A DNA stretch of 64,000 nt from Cryptomeria japonica (GCF_030272615.1 NC_081411.1:43331017-43395016), one strand, 5' to 3'. Positions 44,657-57,475 are shown, numbered from the stretch's first letter. Made by a program: numbers and translations. The notes: generated by a model not told the origin, from the letters alone.

Positions 44657-47600
44657 ATAAATTAAGTAAAAAATATTACTATTTATCAATATATTAAACC
44701 ATTTTACCAACCTAAACATTTAAAATTAAATAAAATTAACATTAATATACAAATTCAACTATTAAAAAATACAATTCATACACCTTTTTCTTCTATGAAA
44801 TTATTATAACATCTCTAATTTTCTACAAAACATTATTTATCTTACAAGGAAATCTTTTTGCATTATTTATCCCACTCAACACGGCACCGAAAGGGTCTCA
44901 AACGCACTCAAGTCTCCCTTTCGATGTTTTGACGAAATTGTGTTGAGACGTCAGCTTCCTTGCTATGGCTCAAGCTCGAGGGGAATTCCACGGAACAATC
45001 AAGTATTCCTTCATGGATTCCTCTTCAAAATTTGCATCATCTAGAAATCCACTCTGGACAGCTCAAAACGTTGTGGGAGAATAACATAGAGGTATTTTGA
45101 TATTCTATGTAAAAAATTAAATTCCCTTAAAACTGTATTGTGGAATTCCTTATGTTATGGTTGCCTCTGAACTATTTTTTAAATCATTGAAGTCTTTACA
45201 CAAATTTTATCTTGAATTTCAGGCACCTTCCCGCTTGAAAGAGCTGCTGATTTATGAAAACTCTTTGAAAGAGTTTCCAGATTTATCAGGAATTTCAGAT
45301 AGTTTAGAAAATGGATTCTTAGAAAGCCTTGAAAAGCTAGTGATTAGCGGTGAATATTTTGTATCCAAGATATTAATTAGTGGAATTCACTATCCCAGCC
45401 TTGACTCGATCACACTTGAATATATGGGAAATCTTATGGAAGTGAATTTAAGAAGTGTAAAGACCTTAAAATCACTTGTTATTGTATATTGTGATAAACT
45501 CACAAGATTGACAGGAACATCTCATCTTAGAAATCTTGTCCTATTAAGGATTACTCAATGTGCAGACCTTGAGGAGCTAAGGCTTGCTCATCCGAGCTGT
45601 CTTGAAAGGATCACAATTGGTTATTGTACAAAGTTGAGAAGTGTGTTAGGAATATCTGATCTTTTGAAGCTTGTAGAACTGGATATTTATTATTGTGAGA
45701 AGCTAAAGTTTGATCACTTGAGTCTTTCTGGTATGAAATGTCTCGAGAGGATGACATTTGATAAATATGTAAAGGTGAAATATATTGAATTAGATAGCTG
45801 TCAAAATTTCAAAACAATACAGTTTGGTTATGAAGAGCTTGTTGAATTAAGCATTCAGGGCTGTCCGGAGCTTGAGCTTGAGCCAGTTTTCAGAGGTCCA
45901 AGTTGCCTGGAAAAGATGGATGGTTGTCAAAATTTGAAAACAATACAATTTGGCTGTGAAGAGCTTGTAGAATTAAACATTCGGGGCAGTCCGGAGCTTG
46001 AAGAATTGACAATTTTTAGAGGCCCAAATTGCCTGGAGAGGATTATAATTGATGGGTGTGGAAAGCTCAAATGTCTTCAAGTGGATGGTTGTCAAAATTT
46101 AGAAAGTGTGTTAGGAATATTTAATCTTGCAAAGCTTGTAGAATTGGAAATTTGTGGTTGTGGGAAGCAAGACTTTGATCACTTGTGTCTCAGTGGTCTG
46201 AAGTGTCTCGAGAGGATTAAATTTGATACACTTGTAAAGTTCAAATATTTTGAATTGGATGGTTGTCAAATTTTGAAATCAATACAGTTTGGCTGTGAAG
46301 AGCTTGTAGAATTTAGCATTCGAGGCTGTCCGAAGGTTGAAGAATTGCCAGTTTTTAGAGGGCCAAGTTTCTTGGAGAGGATTATAATTGATGGATGTGA
46401 AAAGCTGAAATGTCTTCAAGTGGATGATTGTCGAAATTTGAAAACAATACAGTTCGGCTGTGAAGAGCTTGTAGTATTAAGCGTTCGGGGCTGTCCAGAG
46501 CTTGAAAACTTTCTCCTTTTTAGAGTCCCAAGTTGCTTAGAGAGGATTATAATTGCTGGATGTGGAAAGCTCAAATGTCTTCAAGTGGATGGTTGTTCAA
46601 TTTTGAAAAGTGTGTGCGGAATATATAGTCTTGAAAAGCTTCTAGAATTAGAAATTTGTAGATGTGGGAAGCAAGAGTTTGATCACTTGTGTCTCAGTGA
46701 TCTGAAGTGTCTCGAGAGGATTAAATTTGATACACATGTAAAGGTGAAATATTTTGAATTTGATGGTTGTCAAAATCTGAAAACAATGCAGTTTGGTTTT
46801 AAAGAGCTTGTAGAATTGACCATTCGGGGCTGTCCAGAGCTTGAGAAATTGCCAATAAGAGGCCCAAGTTGCCTGGAGAGGATTATAATTGATGGATGTG
46901 GAAAGCTCAAAGCTCTTCAATTGAATGGTTGTCAAAATTTGAAGAGTGTGTTAGGACTATCTAATCTTGCAAATCTTGTAGAACTGGAAATTTGTGATTG
47001 TGGGAAGCTAGAGTTTGATCACTTGTGTCTCAGTTGTATAAAGTGTCTCCAGAAAATGACATTCCATAGAAATGGAAAGGTGAATTATTTTGAAATAGAA
47101 GGTTGTCAAAATTTGAAAACAATGCAGTTTGGCTGTGAAGAAGTTGTAGAATTCAGCATTAGGGGCTGTCCGAAGCTTGCGAAATTACCAATTTTCGCAG
47201 GTCCGAGTTGCCTGGAGAGGATCATAATTGATGAATGTGGAAAGTTCGAACGTCTTCAAGTGGATGGTTGTCAAAATTTGAAAAGTGTGTCTGGTAACTT
47301 TGAGCTTAGGCAGTTGCATATTATAAATTGTCCTGAGCTTGAAGAGGTGCCGAATCTTGACAGACTGCGCTATTTGTGGAGGATTATAATTCACAGCTGT
47401 GAGAAGCTCCAGAACATATCAGGTATCGAAGAATGGGATGTATCACACAATATGAGTCTCTGTTATTGCAGCAATGCACTAATACGGAGTTCCATTCGTA
47501 AGTTGAAGGTAATTATTTCAATCCTCCTTTTTATCAGGGAATCGTAAATATCAATTTGGTGTGTTTTTTGAATATTGGTTATCAGACTTGTGTTTTCTTC

Positions 47601-48083
47601 CGTTCTTACAAGACACTCTATATTTACGTAAGTTAAGTGATTTGTAATTGAAAAGAAATTGCTGACGATGAACTGAGAGTATTTTGTCTTTTATTACAGA
47701 ATGTGCAGCTATTTTGTCCCGCAGTTTTGATTGGAAGGGCAGTGGATGGAGCAGAGTCAACTTCAAACCAATTCTCTTTTTCTGAATTTGAAACCTATGC
47801 ACTAACTAGTGGCGACAGGCCAATGTATGAATTCATTGTATGCTTTGTGATAAAGGTCGATAGCTCTTCTCCGGTAGAAGAGGTGAATAAAATTTTCTAC
47901 CCTAGATTTCAGGTGCGACAAGGAGAACGGATAATTACAATGGTGGTTAATTTTATGAACTACCAGTATCGGCGAATTGAAGATAGTCTAAGGAATTGTG
48001 GAATATTGAAGGGGGCTTTTTGCGTAAAAGGGATTGGTGTGCATGTGTTACGTGCAATTGTTGATAAGCTATATCATTCATAA
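44657..48083 (+). pseudogene. Shortened TNL paralogue: LRR and C-terminal exons only
   Basis: 5' flank homology to 6715-6947 ends near 44916 and homology to exon 3 of the complete gene begins at 44936 (AATTGTGTTGAGACGTCAGC), with about 20 unmatched bases between. The TIR, NB-ARC and two introns, about 2.3 kb, are missing. Remaining exons correspond to 44936-45091, 45223-47508 (762 codons) and 47700-48083, with intact GT-AG borders and phase 0 joins. The LRR frame is fully open. An ATG at 45157, in former intron 3, is in frame with it and gives a possible 796-codon reading. The polyadenylation word of the other copy is absent. It is either a decaying pseudogene or an LRR-only gene. Confidence 0.85.
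45799..47290 (+). repeat. 165-bp LRR coding repeat, second copy
   Basis: Units start at 45799, 45925, 46090, 46264, 46429, 46594, 46768, 46930, 47104 and 47269, with steps of 126, 165, 174, 165, 165, 174, 162, 174 and 165 bp. The 126-bp unit has lost 39 bp in frame. Unit order differs from the complete gene: QFG, QFG, SVLG, QFG, QFG, SVCG, QFG, SVLG, QFG, SVSG. Confidence 0.9.
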
Positions 48084-48247
48084 ATGGAGTCGTCTTGGAA
48101 ATTGTTAAAAAGTATTCATTTTTAGTGAGAGCTGTCCATAGAGGTTCAAACCTTCTGTTATTTTCTTTGGTATGGGGAACGGTCTACAGGCACTCCTCTC
48201 CAATGTTCCCCGAACGCTTTGGAATTAATCGTGAATTTAGCTCTTTT

Positions 48248-50170
48248 TGGTGAATGTGAGTGGTTCGTTGGTATGAAAGAAAGATTCTTCTATTAAAAGA
48301 GAATGAATATTATTTATTGATTATTTTTAATTTTATAAAATTAAAATATATATTGAATTTTATTTATTATATTTAATGATAAAAGATGATTTATTTTGTG
48401 GTAATCTATATAATTCTATTTTGAAGTTTACAATTTTAACAATGTTTTAATTTGTTAAGATTTTTTGACAATTTAATTATTGTAGATATATGATTTCCAC
48501 AGTCTATAGTGTTAACATGTATAGCTTCAAGAATCAACTGATTCGAAATGTCGAGCAAAAATATTCACACAGTCGATTCCTGAAGCTATACATGGTAACT
48601 TAAGTATTATTATTATTAATTAGAGATCATATTGATTGTGTAATAGACATGTTGATAGGTATATATATACAATAAGGATACTATATAAATAGATATCAAA
48701 ATTGAATGGAATGCAAGTTTTGTTAAAATTTCACAATAGAAAGTAAGCTATAAAGTGTAGTTAGGGAGCACTTGGACCCCATAGCTATATTTTTTTGAAT
48801 TATCTTGGATGTGGGAATATCATTGATAATTGAAGGCTACAAAGATGTGTAGAACTATAAAGTGTATCTTAGTCTCAATTTCGTGTCTTTTTTAGATCCA
48901 AATTCATTTTCACATTTGAGTAAGTCTTTGTTTGTATCCAAGATTTAAAAAATATCATAACATTTAAGTGATTGGTGGACTTGAAAGAGTCACTTAATCA
49001 TACTTTGCTCACTTAGTCACATTTAAAGACTTAAAATTTTTAGGTCTAAGAAGCCCTTTTAGAACTAAGAGTGTAAGAGTCATATTAATTGAAAAAGGTT
49101 ATTTCTCCCAATGCAAGAAACATAATAAAAAATATAGGGGGCTACTAAGGACTTAAATCAAAGATGATTACAAGATATTTTGTACCATAGAAAAAAAAAT
49201 CAATACACATACATCAACCAATAAATTTAGTGAACAAAAGGTTTGAGATTTTTTTATTCTTTTGGTGAATGTGAGTGGTTTTGCTGGAAACGAGTTCTAA
49301 GAGAATAATATTTATTTATTTATCATTGTTAATTTCAAGAAAATTATCATGTGTCATTTTTAGAAATGATTTTTTTTTTTAATATTTAATGATAAAAGAT
49401 GGTTTGTTTTATTGTTATACATATAGTTCTATTTTCAAGTTTGCAAACTTAACAATCTTTAAACTAGTTTTTTTCTTTTTGAACTCTTAAGTTTGTATTT
49501 ATTTTTAAGTCTTAACAAGAAATCACACTCTTATCGTGCATTGATCATGTCTATAGATAATTTGATAATTATATAATTCGGTAAAATTTGATAATAGAAA
49601 GTAAGCTACAAAGTGTAGTTAGGCAACACTTGGAGTGTATAATTATAATATTTAAAAGCTAATAATAAGGGTTTTTGACTATTTTTAGATGACTCTCCGC
49701 TTCATATAGCATTGACAATTGAAGGCTAGGAACATGCCTAAAACTATAAAGTGCATTTTAGTCATAGTTTTATGTTATGTATAGACTAAAATTACTTTTC
49801 AAGTGTAATTTAATTTCTTTTGTACATCCAAGATTTTAAAAGTATCTTATCATTTGAGTGGATGGTACACTTGAAAGAGTCACTCAATAATACATTGCTC
49901 ACTTTTTTATATTCAAGGATTTCAAAGCTTTAAGTTTGAAGAGTCCTTTTTAGTTGAGAGGCTAAGGGTCTTATTAATTGAAAAAAGGATAATCATCCGA
50001 ATGCAAGAAACATCACAAAAAATATAAACACCAAAAGTTCTTATAGAGAACTTGTTAAAGAAATTCTTCTAAAATAAAAGACTATTCTAAAAAAAATCTA
50101 CCATATAGAAAAACATAGTTTATTTCAATATATATTCATCAAACAATAAACTAAGTAGAAGGTTTCATTG
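48248..50170. repeat. Tandem 3' flank repeat of the second TNL copy
   Basis: TGGTGAATGTGAGTGG starts at 48248 and 49263. Both units are colinear with 12621-13588 and 13589-14037. The second unit here continues to about 50170, past the point where the other copy is cut at 14037, and thus shows the ancestral extent. No gene seen. Confidence 0.8.
48481..48605. mobile_element. 125-bp foldback insertion with 30-bp inverted arms
   Basis: Arms 48511-48540 and 48570-48599 are complementary at 27 of 30 positions (GTTAACATGTATAGCTTCAA against TTGAAGCTATACATG-type sequence), with a 29-base loop. The block is absent from the matching place in the other TNL flank (about 12845-12865). It is bordered by ATTAT at 48476-48480 and 48606-48610. 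Likely a small MITE or foldback element; a microRNA-like hairpin is the alternative. Confidence 0.75.
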
Positions 50171-51703
50171 TCACTTGTCTTTAATAAACACATCACAATT
50201 ACATGAAAAGCCTTGATTATTTTACTTATACTCAAATCAAATTATTTTTTCCATATAAAAAATTTAAAAAAATCAATATATGTGAAATTGAAATAGTTAA
50301 ATGAGATATACTTTGGCTAGACATTCAAACTGATTGGAAATAAATGATTATTTTTTTTTAGTGTAATGCATATACATGTCAAATTATATATTTCACAGTT
50401 TGTTAATCACATTCATGAAAATGCAAGGCTTTTTTGTTAGTGTGTTAAGTTATAATCATTTATCAAGCTTCAATTATGTGGTATTTATGGAAAACTTATC
50501 ATTTGAATTATCTTCTACACATCAATGGATGAGCTAAAGGAGCTCTATGATAAAAGATTCATAAGGAATAACATATGATGAACACTTTTCCTATGGGATA
50601 GTAAGCTAAGTGGCCTTGATTTGGATGAAATGCCATAGTTAAGCATGTCTGGTCTAGAGTACATTATTAGGATGTATGACTTCTTGCAAAGTCCAAATAA
50701 TTCACCCTATAATCATCACCTAGATGTACTCAGTGCTAAGGGGACTATAAATGTTAGTGAGATATGTGTTCATGGGAACCACCATAGATGAAATATGATT
50801 CATTGATTTTTACTAAAAAAATACATAGCTAAATTCTAGTAAAACAACATAATTTGACCCACCCAAAATATGTCACTGACTTGTTAGTGGATGATTTAAA
50901 ATAGCCCTAGGATGAATGGTTCATTAGGTACAACACTCTCTAAAATTTTTTGAATGATGTAACAAACTAACTTAGCTTCAAAGTAGAAGAAAATTCAAGG
51001 TTAAATATGATTGAGTTGAAGTAGTGTTTAGATAGGCAACCTCCTAGAAAGCCTCAACGCTTCACCTTTGTGAGGATCACCTAGATGTGATGAGTACTAA
51101 TGTAGTCTCATACATCGTATCCCTTTATAGTTTTAGAGTCTATCTAGAACCTACAAGTTTTCTTTCTCTTAAGTGATTTTAAGAATATTTGTGTTTTATT
51201 CTACTCTTAAGCTTCATCTTTAATCCTTCAACTTGATCATATCAACTACTAAAATTAGGATCAGATCTAATATCACAAACTCAATAATAAAATTCTCTTT
51301 TAGAGAGGTGATTTTGGGAGGAATACGGTGTTTATCTCCTTAATCTAGCCCAAATTCTCTCAAAAATATTGGGTTGAAAGTGTTTACCTTTACTTTTTAA
51401 AATTTGGTATAAAATTTTTAACTTGACCATTTTATATCAACCTAAACTTGAAAATAACCTTATGATCCCTATATAAAGCACTTCTTCTATCGTTCATAAA
51501 GATAGATCAATGAACCTAAATTCCAACACTCCAATTCAATCAAGAAACAGGAAACTAAAATCATTCTATAGTCAAGTATGGATATACATCTATCTTTAAT
51601 ATGTATAGAAATGAGACCCTAGGCCTACAGATACAAATTAAGATCTAAGGATTTTGCTATACAACATTAGAAAATGGATAGTTTCAACTAAAGTCATGAT
51701 AGG
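50171..51703. other. Spacer with a weak coding-like patch
   Basis: The plus strand at 50523-50815 reads partly protein-like (MDELKELYDKRFIRNN, SMSGLEYIIRMYDFLQSPNN) but is repeatedly interrupted and matches no family I know. The rest is AT-rich without features. Confidence 0.35.
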
Positions 51704-53172
51704 TGTAGTCACATAAATCTGTCCATTTAATTAAATGAATATTTATTATTTATTTGATTAATAAACCCACTAGCCAACAATTAATTAAATTAATATTTAA
51801 TTAATTCATCCTCAACCATTCTCCTATTAATTAAATAAATTATTGAATTTATTTTCAATTAATTCATTAAAACCACACCTCTAAATCAATTAAATGAATA
51901 AATCCTACTTATTTAATTTAACCCCTTTCCTCTTTTAAATAAAAACTCCTCCCCCCCCCCCACTTGCATTCTCCTACAAATGCAAGTTGCAACCACAATT
52001 GAAATAAATTAATTTTATTTTAATTAAAATCCTATTTTCCCTTACCCACCAAACCCACTTGCAATCCTAAATCTCCTTCTAGACCCTTCTAACCACTTTC
52101 TAATCATTCTTAATTAGCCTAATTGATCTCCTAAATATTGTCACATTCCTAAGCAACTTGAAGTCACTTCTCAAAGCCTCCAAAGTCTTCGAAAAGCATT
52201 TAATGCTTTATGTGTTCAACAAGCTAACCCCTAAAAGTCTTCCAAACCACTAATGGCGCTTACATGACCATTAATGGCTCTTACATAACCATTTATGGTT
52301 AAATCCACTTGCCCCCATGGTTAGAGACTTTACCTCTAACTCAACCCTCATTTGACTCATGAGTCTTTTCAAGCATTTATTGCTTTGACCATGGTTATCC
52401 TCACTAACTCTTGCACAAGAGTTTATCCATTGGATAAAGACATTATTTATTGGATAATGGCTTTATTCTTTCAACTCAACATTAACCTTATCTCCCAAGT
52501 TAACCCTCAAGTCATGTCAAGCATTTAATGCTTATTCCCTCTCCTCTCAACCCATCTCTTGTTAACATTTGTCATCCTGGGATTGGATTCAAAGCCCCCA
52601 CATGGATCATAAACCCATCAATCCTGGCCCTTGTTGAGATTACTCAATCTCAACCATCCATTGCTCCATTTTATCTATAAATAGAGCTCATTTCTTCATA
52701 ATCCGGATCCTGAAATCTTGTATGCATCTAATTTATAGTGAAATTTGGAGAGCATTTAGCATAATCATCTACATTTGTCTTTTTGAGCTAAAATTAACAT
52801 TAGATAATTAGATAATATCTTGTTTTAGTTTGTTCACATTTGCATTCTCATAAGTTTTTATTCTACAATCTTGAACCTCCATAAGACATCCAGAATAGTG
52901 CAAAAAGCTACTAAGAGCTACACTCATTTGGGAATTTGGAGAGGAGAGGAAGAAGGGAGGAGTAGCAAAAAACATGGTGGAGGGCATGTGGAGATGTCTT
53001 ATTGCATTTCTTAGATTTATTAAGCTTTCTATCTTATGTTTTGTGTCTCTCTTGATATGCTTGCTTAGGATAGTATTTGATTTGTGATTTCTAACAATAA
53101 CACTTGGTTTGTTGCTTGTGTGTTTTGTGTTTGTCTTCACAATATCCTAACAATCCTTTTTCCAGAGCATCA
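51704..53172 (+). repeat. 5' LTR of the Tat-lineage element
   Basis: 1469 bp from TGTAGTCACATAAATC to CAGAGCATCA. It is AT-rich with TTAATTAAATAAAT palindromes at the start and a TATA box CTATAAATAGAGC near 52675. Same family as the minus-strand solo LTR at 24902-26691. Confidence 0.85.
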
Positions 53173-53174
53173 TT

Positions 53175-53198
53175 TGGTGAACCCGACGTGAATCGAAC
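53175..53198 (+). other. Primer-binding site, 24-base tRNA complement
   Basis: Starts TGGTGAACCCGACGTG and continues AATCGAAC. The reverse complement ends in CCA and contains a standard T-arm (GTTCGATTC followed by a 5-base stem strand and a 7-base acceptor strand). I could not name the tRNA. Confidence 0.8.
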
Positions 53199-56031
53199 AT
53201 GCAACCTTTTGAATCATTTTTTTTTGAAAACTGCTAACTTTTCATGTTTTAATTGACACACAGATCTTGCTTTAGTGCCATTGTTCATGCTCTAGCACCT
53301 TCGAAAGTTGGTACTTTAGCACTATTATTCCTAATAATAGCGCTATTATTCCTATTGTCTCCCAACTGGAGCTATTGTCCTTCTTATAGTGCTATTGTCT
53401 CCCAACTGGCACTATTGACCATTAAATAGCACTATTGTGTCTAGTTATAGCACTTTCAGCTCGCTGTTTGATAAAATTAATTCTGTTTGACAGAGATCTT
53501 TTAGTGCTTGTGTGTCTTTTTATAGCACTTTTGCACTTCTTTTAGCGCTTTCATGTTAAATAGTGCTTTTGTTTTCACACAAAGTAGTGCTATTGTAATA
53601 GAGAGTTGTATAAAAACTTTTTGTAACCGAAAATCAAAATCTAGGCTTGTAGAAGCCCACCAAAACTTCATTTTACATTTTTTTACTAACTATTTGTCTT
53701 TTGTGCAGGTTTTTAAATTAGATTAGGAAGTAAATTTGTCTTTTTTAACTAACTTTTTCAAAGTTGGCTTAAAATGAATTCACTTCTTATTTTAGCTTAA
53801 ATAAACTTCACATCTCTTTTTGGGTATAAAATGAATCACATGTTTTGTTTGGGCTTATAAAAAGAATCTCACTTGTCAAGGTAAAAAGAACCACAAACTC
53901 CAAACCCAACAAGATTTTTTTTTGCCACTTAGGGACAATTTTTATTTAGTGCTTAAAATCAACAAGACAATTTTTACTTCTTGCATCCAATTGAAAATCA
54001 CAATCAACACTTCGTTTTGGGCAAGATTAAAAATAACAAGCCATTTGTCCCTTCAAGTTCAAATCGATTTACTTCAAGCAAAACGTGTTTTAAATTTAGT
54101 TGACCAAGATTTCAAGTTCCTAGATTACAAAATCATTTTACCTTGAAGTTAAAAACAACACCATTTTTGTTGGAGCGACATCTCCAAATAGTTAGATCAC
54201 ATTGCTATAAACGTGGTTAAAAAGAACAAGTGTTTTTGGTGATTGGCACACTTGTGCAAAGTTTGTCGAGTGGTCCTACTTCTAACACACAATATCCTCT
54301 CCCTTGGCTTTCGTGGTCCTAGGTGCAAGAGAAAAGTGTTAGTAACACTTGAAGTTTTTATCTTTTTAAGAGAGGCCTGCCAAGAGACACATCACTCTTG
54401 GGAACGACCTTGCATGGTAAATCCTTTGAGCTGCTATAGAAATCAGGTGAGAGTGAAAGCTATAGCCTTGGGTATAGTTGTTCCTACAGTGTAACTTGTC
54501 AAAAGGACATATGGGCCCCACCACAAGTTACAAGGCTCTTAAGTGAGTCACTGTAGAATGAACTTACGTTCAAAAACATCGAACATTACTAGACTCCTTT
54601 TAATATAGAAACCCACCTGTTCTATTGATTGAGTATATTTGTGAAAAGTTCAGTGCAAGAGCATAGATGGTTTTTCTCCTAAGATACTCACCATACATAT
54701 TTCCTTGAGTAGAAGCAGGGCTTTTTGAAAGGCTACTTGTAGCTTGATAAAAGTGGTGACTCCCCCATCATAGGGATCATTTATCTATTATGCTCATGCA
54801 AGACTTAGTATATCACATCCTTACCTACTAGGTTGGGATTCATAAGGTATGTAGTACCAAAGTTGAAGAGATATCAAGATGTGGGTTGAAATTATCGCAA
54901 CTGGTCATCTGACCTTAGGGATAAAGTGTGTTTGAAGTGTCTTCTTTTTGTGTTAGACCAATGATAAATTGAGCCGACTTCAGGCTTTTGGAAAAAAATA
55001 CAAAAACATTTAAAAAAGGGTCCAAAGGTTCAAAGATTGGGTTGATTTATACCCACACTTATTTGTGCCTTTTTTGGCAACATTATTGTGTTTGTGTGCT
55101 TGCTCTGTTTTCTTGTCAAAGAAAGTCAAAACCAATTAAAAAATAAGTATTCATCCAACACAAAATTTTCATCCAAACATTTGACCAATAAACATCAAAA
55201 TAAACTGCAAACAAGATATCAAGTTATATGACCATCCTTCAAATCTTGAGAAAGAGGAATCTTCATCAACATGTCAATTTGAAGAGAAGACCATTAAGTT
55301 CAAAGGCTTTCATCAAAAGAAGATTTTTTTTTATCTCAATAGACAAATTTTTGTGTCACACAGAGCCTTCTTGTGTCATATGTGTCTATATCTTCAAGGA
55401 AAATCCAATGAGTTTGATAAAGAGCCCTTCAACAATAGAGCTTTTACTTAGTATAGAGCTTTGAGTTATCATAAAAATAAAGGAGGCAAAATACCCCCAA
55501 CTTTCTTTCCAAACATTTGCATTACATATAACATAGCTCAGGAAGAACCATCAACCCCCAAGAGAGAAGAGGAAGAATTTGTCCCATATGTAACACAAAG
55601 TTTTTATTGAAGTTCCCCATCCACTCTCACAATCATACATCATCAATCTATTTCAACTCTCAAAATATAAAGAGGTCTTGTCCTAAGTTCTTTTTATATA
55701 TTGCTTGAATCAAAACAACACGTCACTTTTTAGAGTGTCTCTATATCTAGGATAAACTCATCCTAAGATGCATTTCTACACAAGTTAAAACTAGTCTATG
55801 AGTGCATCCTGTCATTACTAGGTAGCTTGGTTTGTAACAATCACCTTGCTATACCTTATCATATCAACCTTGTTAACAAACACAACAATCAATTCATAAA
55901 AGAAATTTGGTAACATCAAACCTTCAATGTTAGAGATCCATCTTCTAAACACTTCACCAAAACTCTGTCTCTCATTCCATCACCAACTCATAATCACTTT
56001 CACCAAACTTCAAAAACAACTTTCAAACAAA
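53199..56031 (+). mobile_element. Long leader of the Tat-lineage element
   Basis: About 2.8 kb without a gene. At 53260-53600 there are around a dozen variants of TAGCACTATTGT / TAGCGCTATTG. The rest is non-coding. Long leaders are normal in Tat/Ogre-type elements. Confidence 0.65.
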
Positions 56032-57475
56032 ATGGCTCACACCAGATCGAAAACTAGACAACTAGAGATCGAAGAAGAGGAGGATGAAAATCTCAATGAA
56101 TTTTGAAAAGCCATTGGAGGAGGTACAAATGATGAAAATCATAGTACTCCCACTCCTAAAGCAATAGAAACAACACAACACAACCCCTTTTCAATCAACT
56201 TTTCGATGAAATCCTCAAAAGCAACACAGATGCTCATTTTCTAAAACTAGCTCAAGAGGGAGCTAAACTACCCTCTGATTTTGATACCATGCAAATACAA
56301 CAAGCATCAGAAAAGCAAAGCCATAACGAGGGTGGATGAGGTCGAGATAACTTCAGACACAACCTAAATCAAAGAAATCCCCCAGCTCCTCCTCCTAATG
56401 ACATAGACATGTTGAGGCAACAAGTAGAGAATCTTTCCCAACAACTCCACAGTGGTGTCAAAACTACCCGATTTTCACTCAATGATATTTGTCCCTATCT
56501 CTTTGATAGGAATCTACATATGCCACCTTTTCCAAAAGGGTTTGAAACACATAAGTTTGAAAAGTATTGGGGAAAAGGAGACCCTAGAGACCATGTCAGA
56601 GAATTTCACTTGGCTTGCCTAGAAGTGGCATATGAAGACACATATCTAATGCGCCTCTTTCTTCAGAGTTTGGGAGGGACAACCACATAATGGTTTTCCC
56701 GATTACTAGGTGGCATTAGGACATTCAAAGAACTAGTCCAAAAATTCATCGCGCATTATTCACACAACATAGAACGCGATGTTACCATGGAAAATCTGTG
56801 CAATAGCAAGAAAAAGCCAAGAGAGCAATTTCTAGCTTTCCTGCAATGGTGGAGGCAACTATCTAGTAGACGTCCTCTTCATCTACCTAAACGAGATCTA
56901 GTGGAAATATTTATTTCCAACTTGAATGATGAAATGGAATTCCACGCAGACATGAAGGGCATAGAGTCCTTTAATGACATGATCACCCAGGGATTAAAAT
57001 GTGAACAAGCCCTTATCAAAAAGGGACTTATCAAGATATACAATGAACCAAAAGATGGCCCTCACCCGTGTTTTAACAGTGATAAACCCAACTTATGGAA
57101 TAAAAATAAAAACATTGTCAATGATGGGGTTGTAGATGCAAGAACCATAAAGAGTGCACAACCTGTGGTCCAATTTGTGGGGCACAATCCCCCTCCTAAA
57201 AACAAAACGGTTGCTCCTCCACAAAATCAAGGTCGGAATGCACTGCAAGAGGAACCAAGACAACGACAACAAGATTATAAACTAAAACGTCCATACACTC
57301 CCTTAGGGGAACCTATCTAAATAGTGTTGCGTCAATTGGTCTCTTCAAATCTGGTGACCTTACCAAAGACATCTAACTATGAACCTCAGGTCAAACCTCC
57401 ATGGTGGAGAGATAATGAACATTGCATATTCCACCAAGGGAAAGGGCATAAAACAATTAACTGTCATAGATTGGA
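56032..57475 (+). mobile_element. gag of the Tat-lineage element
   Basis: Starts MAHTRSKTRQLEIEEEED. The capsid core is near 56470-57010 (PPFPKGFETHKFEKYWGKGD, DHVREFHLAC). A Lys/Pro/Gln-rich linker follows, then the CIFHQGKGHKTINCHRLEDL knuckle-like motif near 57420. Broken. Confidence 0.8.

Noticed and set aside
50523-50815. MDELKELYDKRFIRNN-like frame as a gene
   Set aside because: Interrupted repeatedly, no family recognised, no splice structure supporting it.
53175-53198. Possible tRNA gene 3' end
   Set aside because: Only the acceptor and T-arm complement is present, directly after an LTR; it is a primer-binding site.
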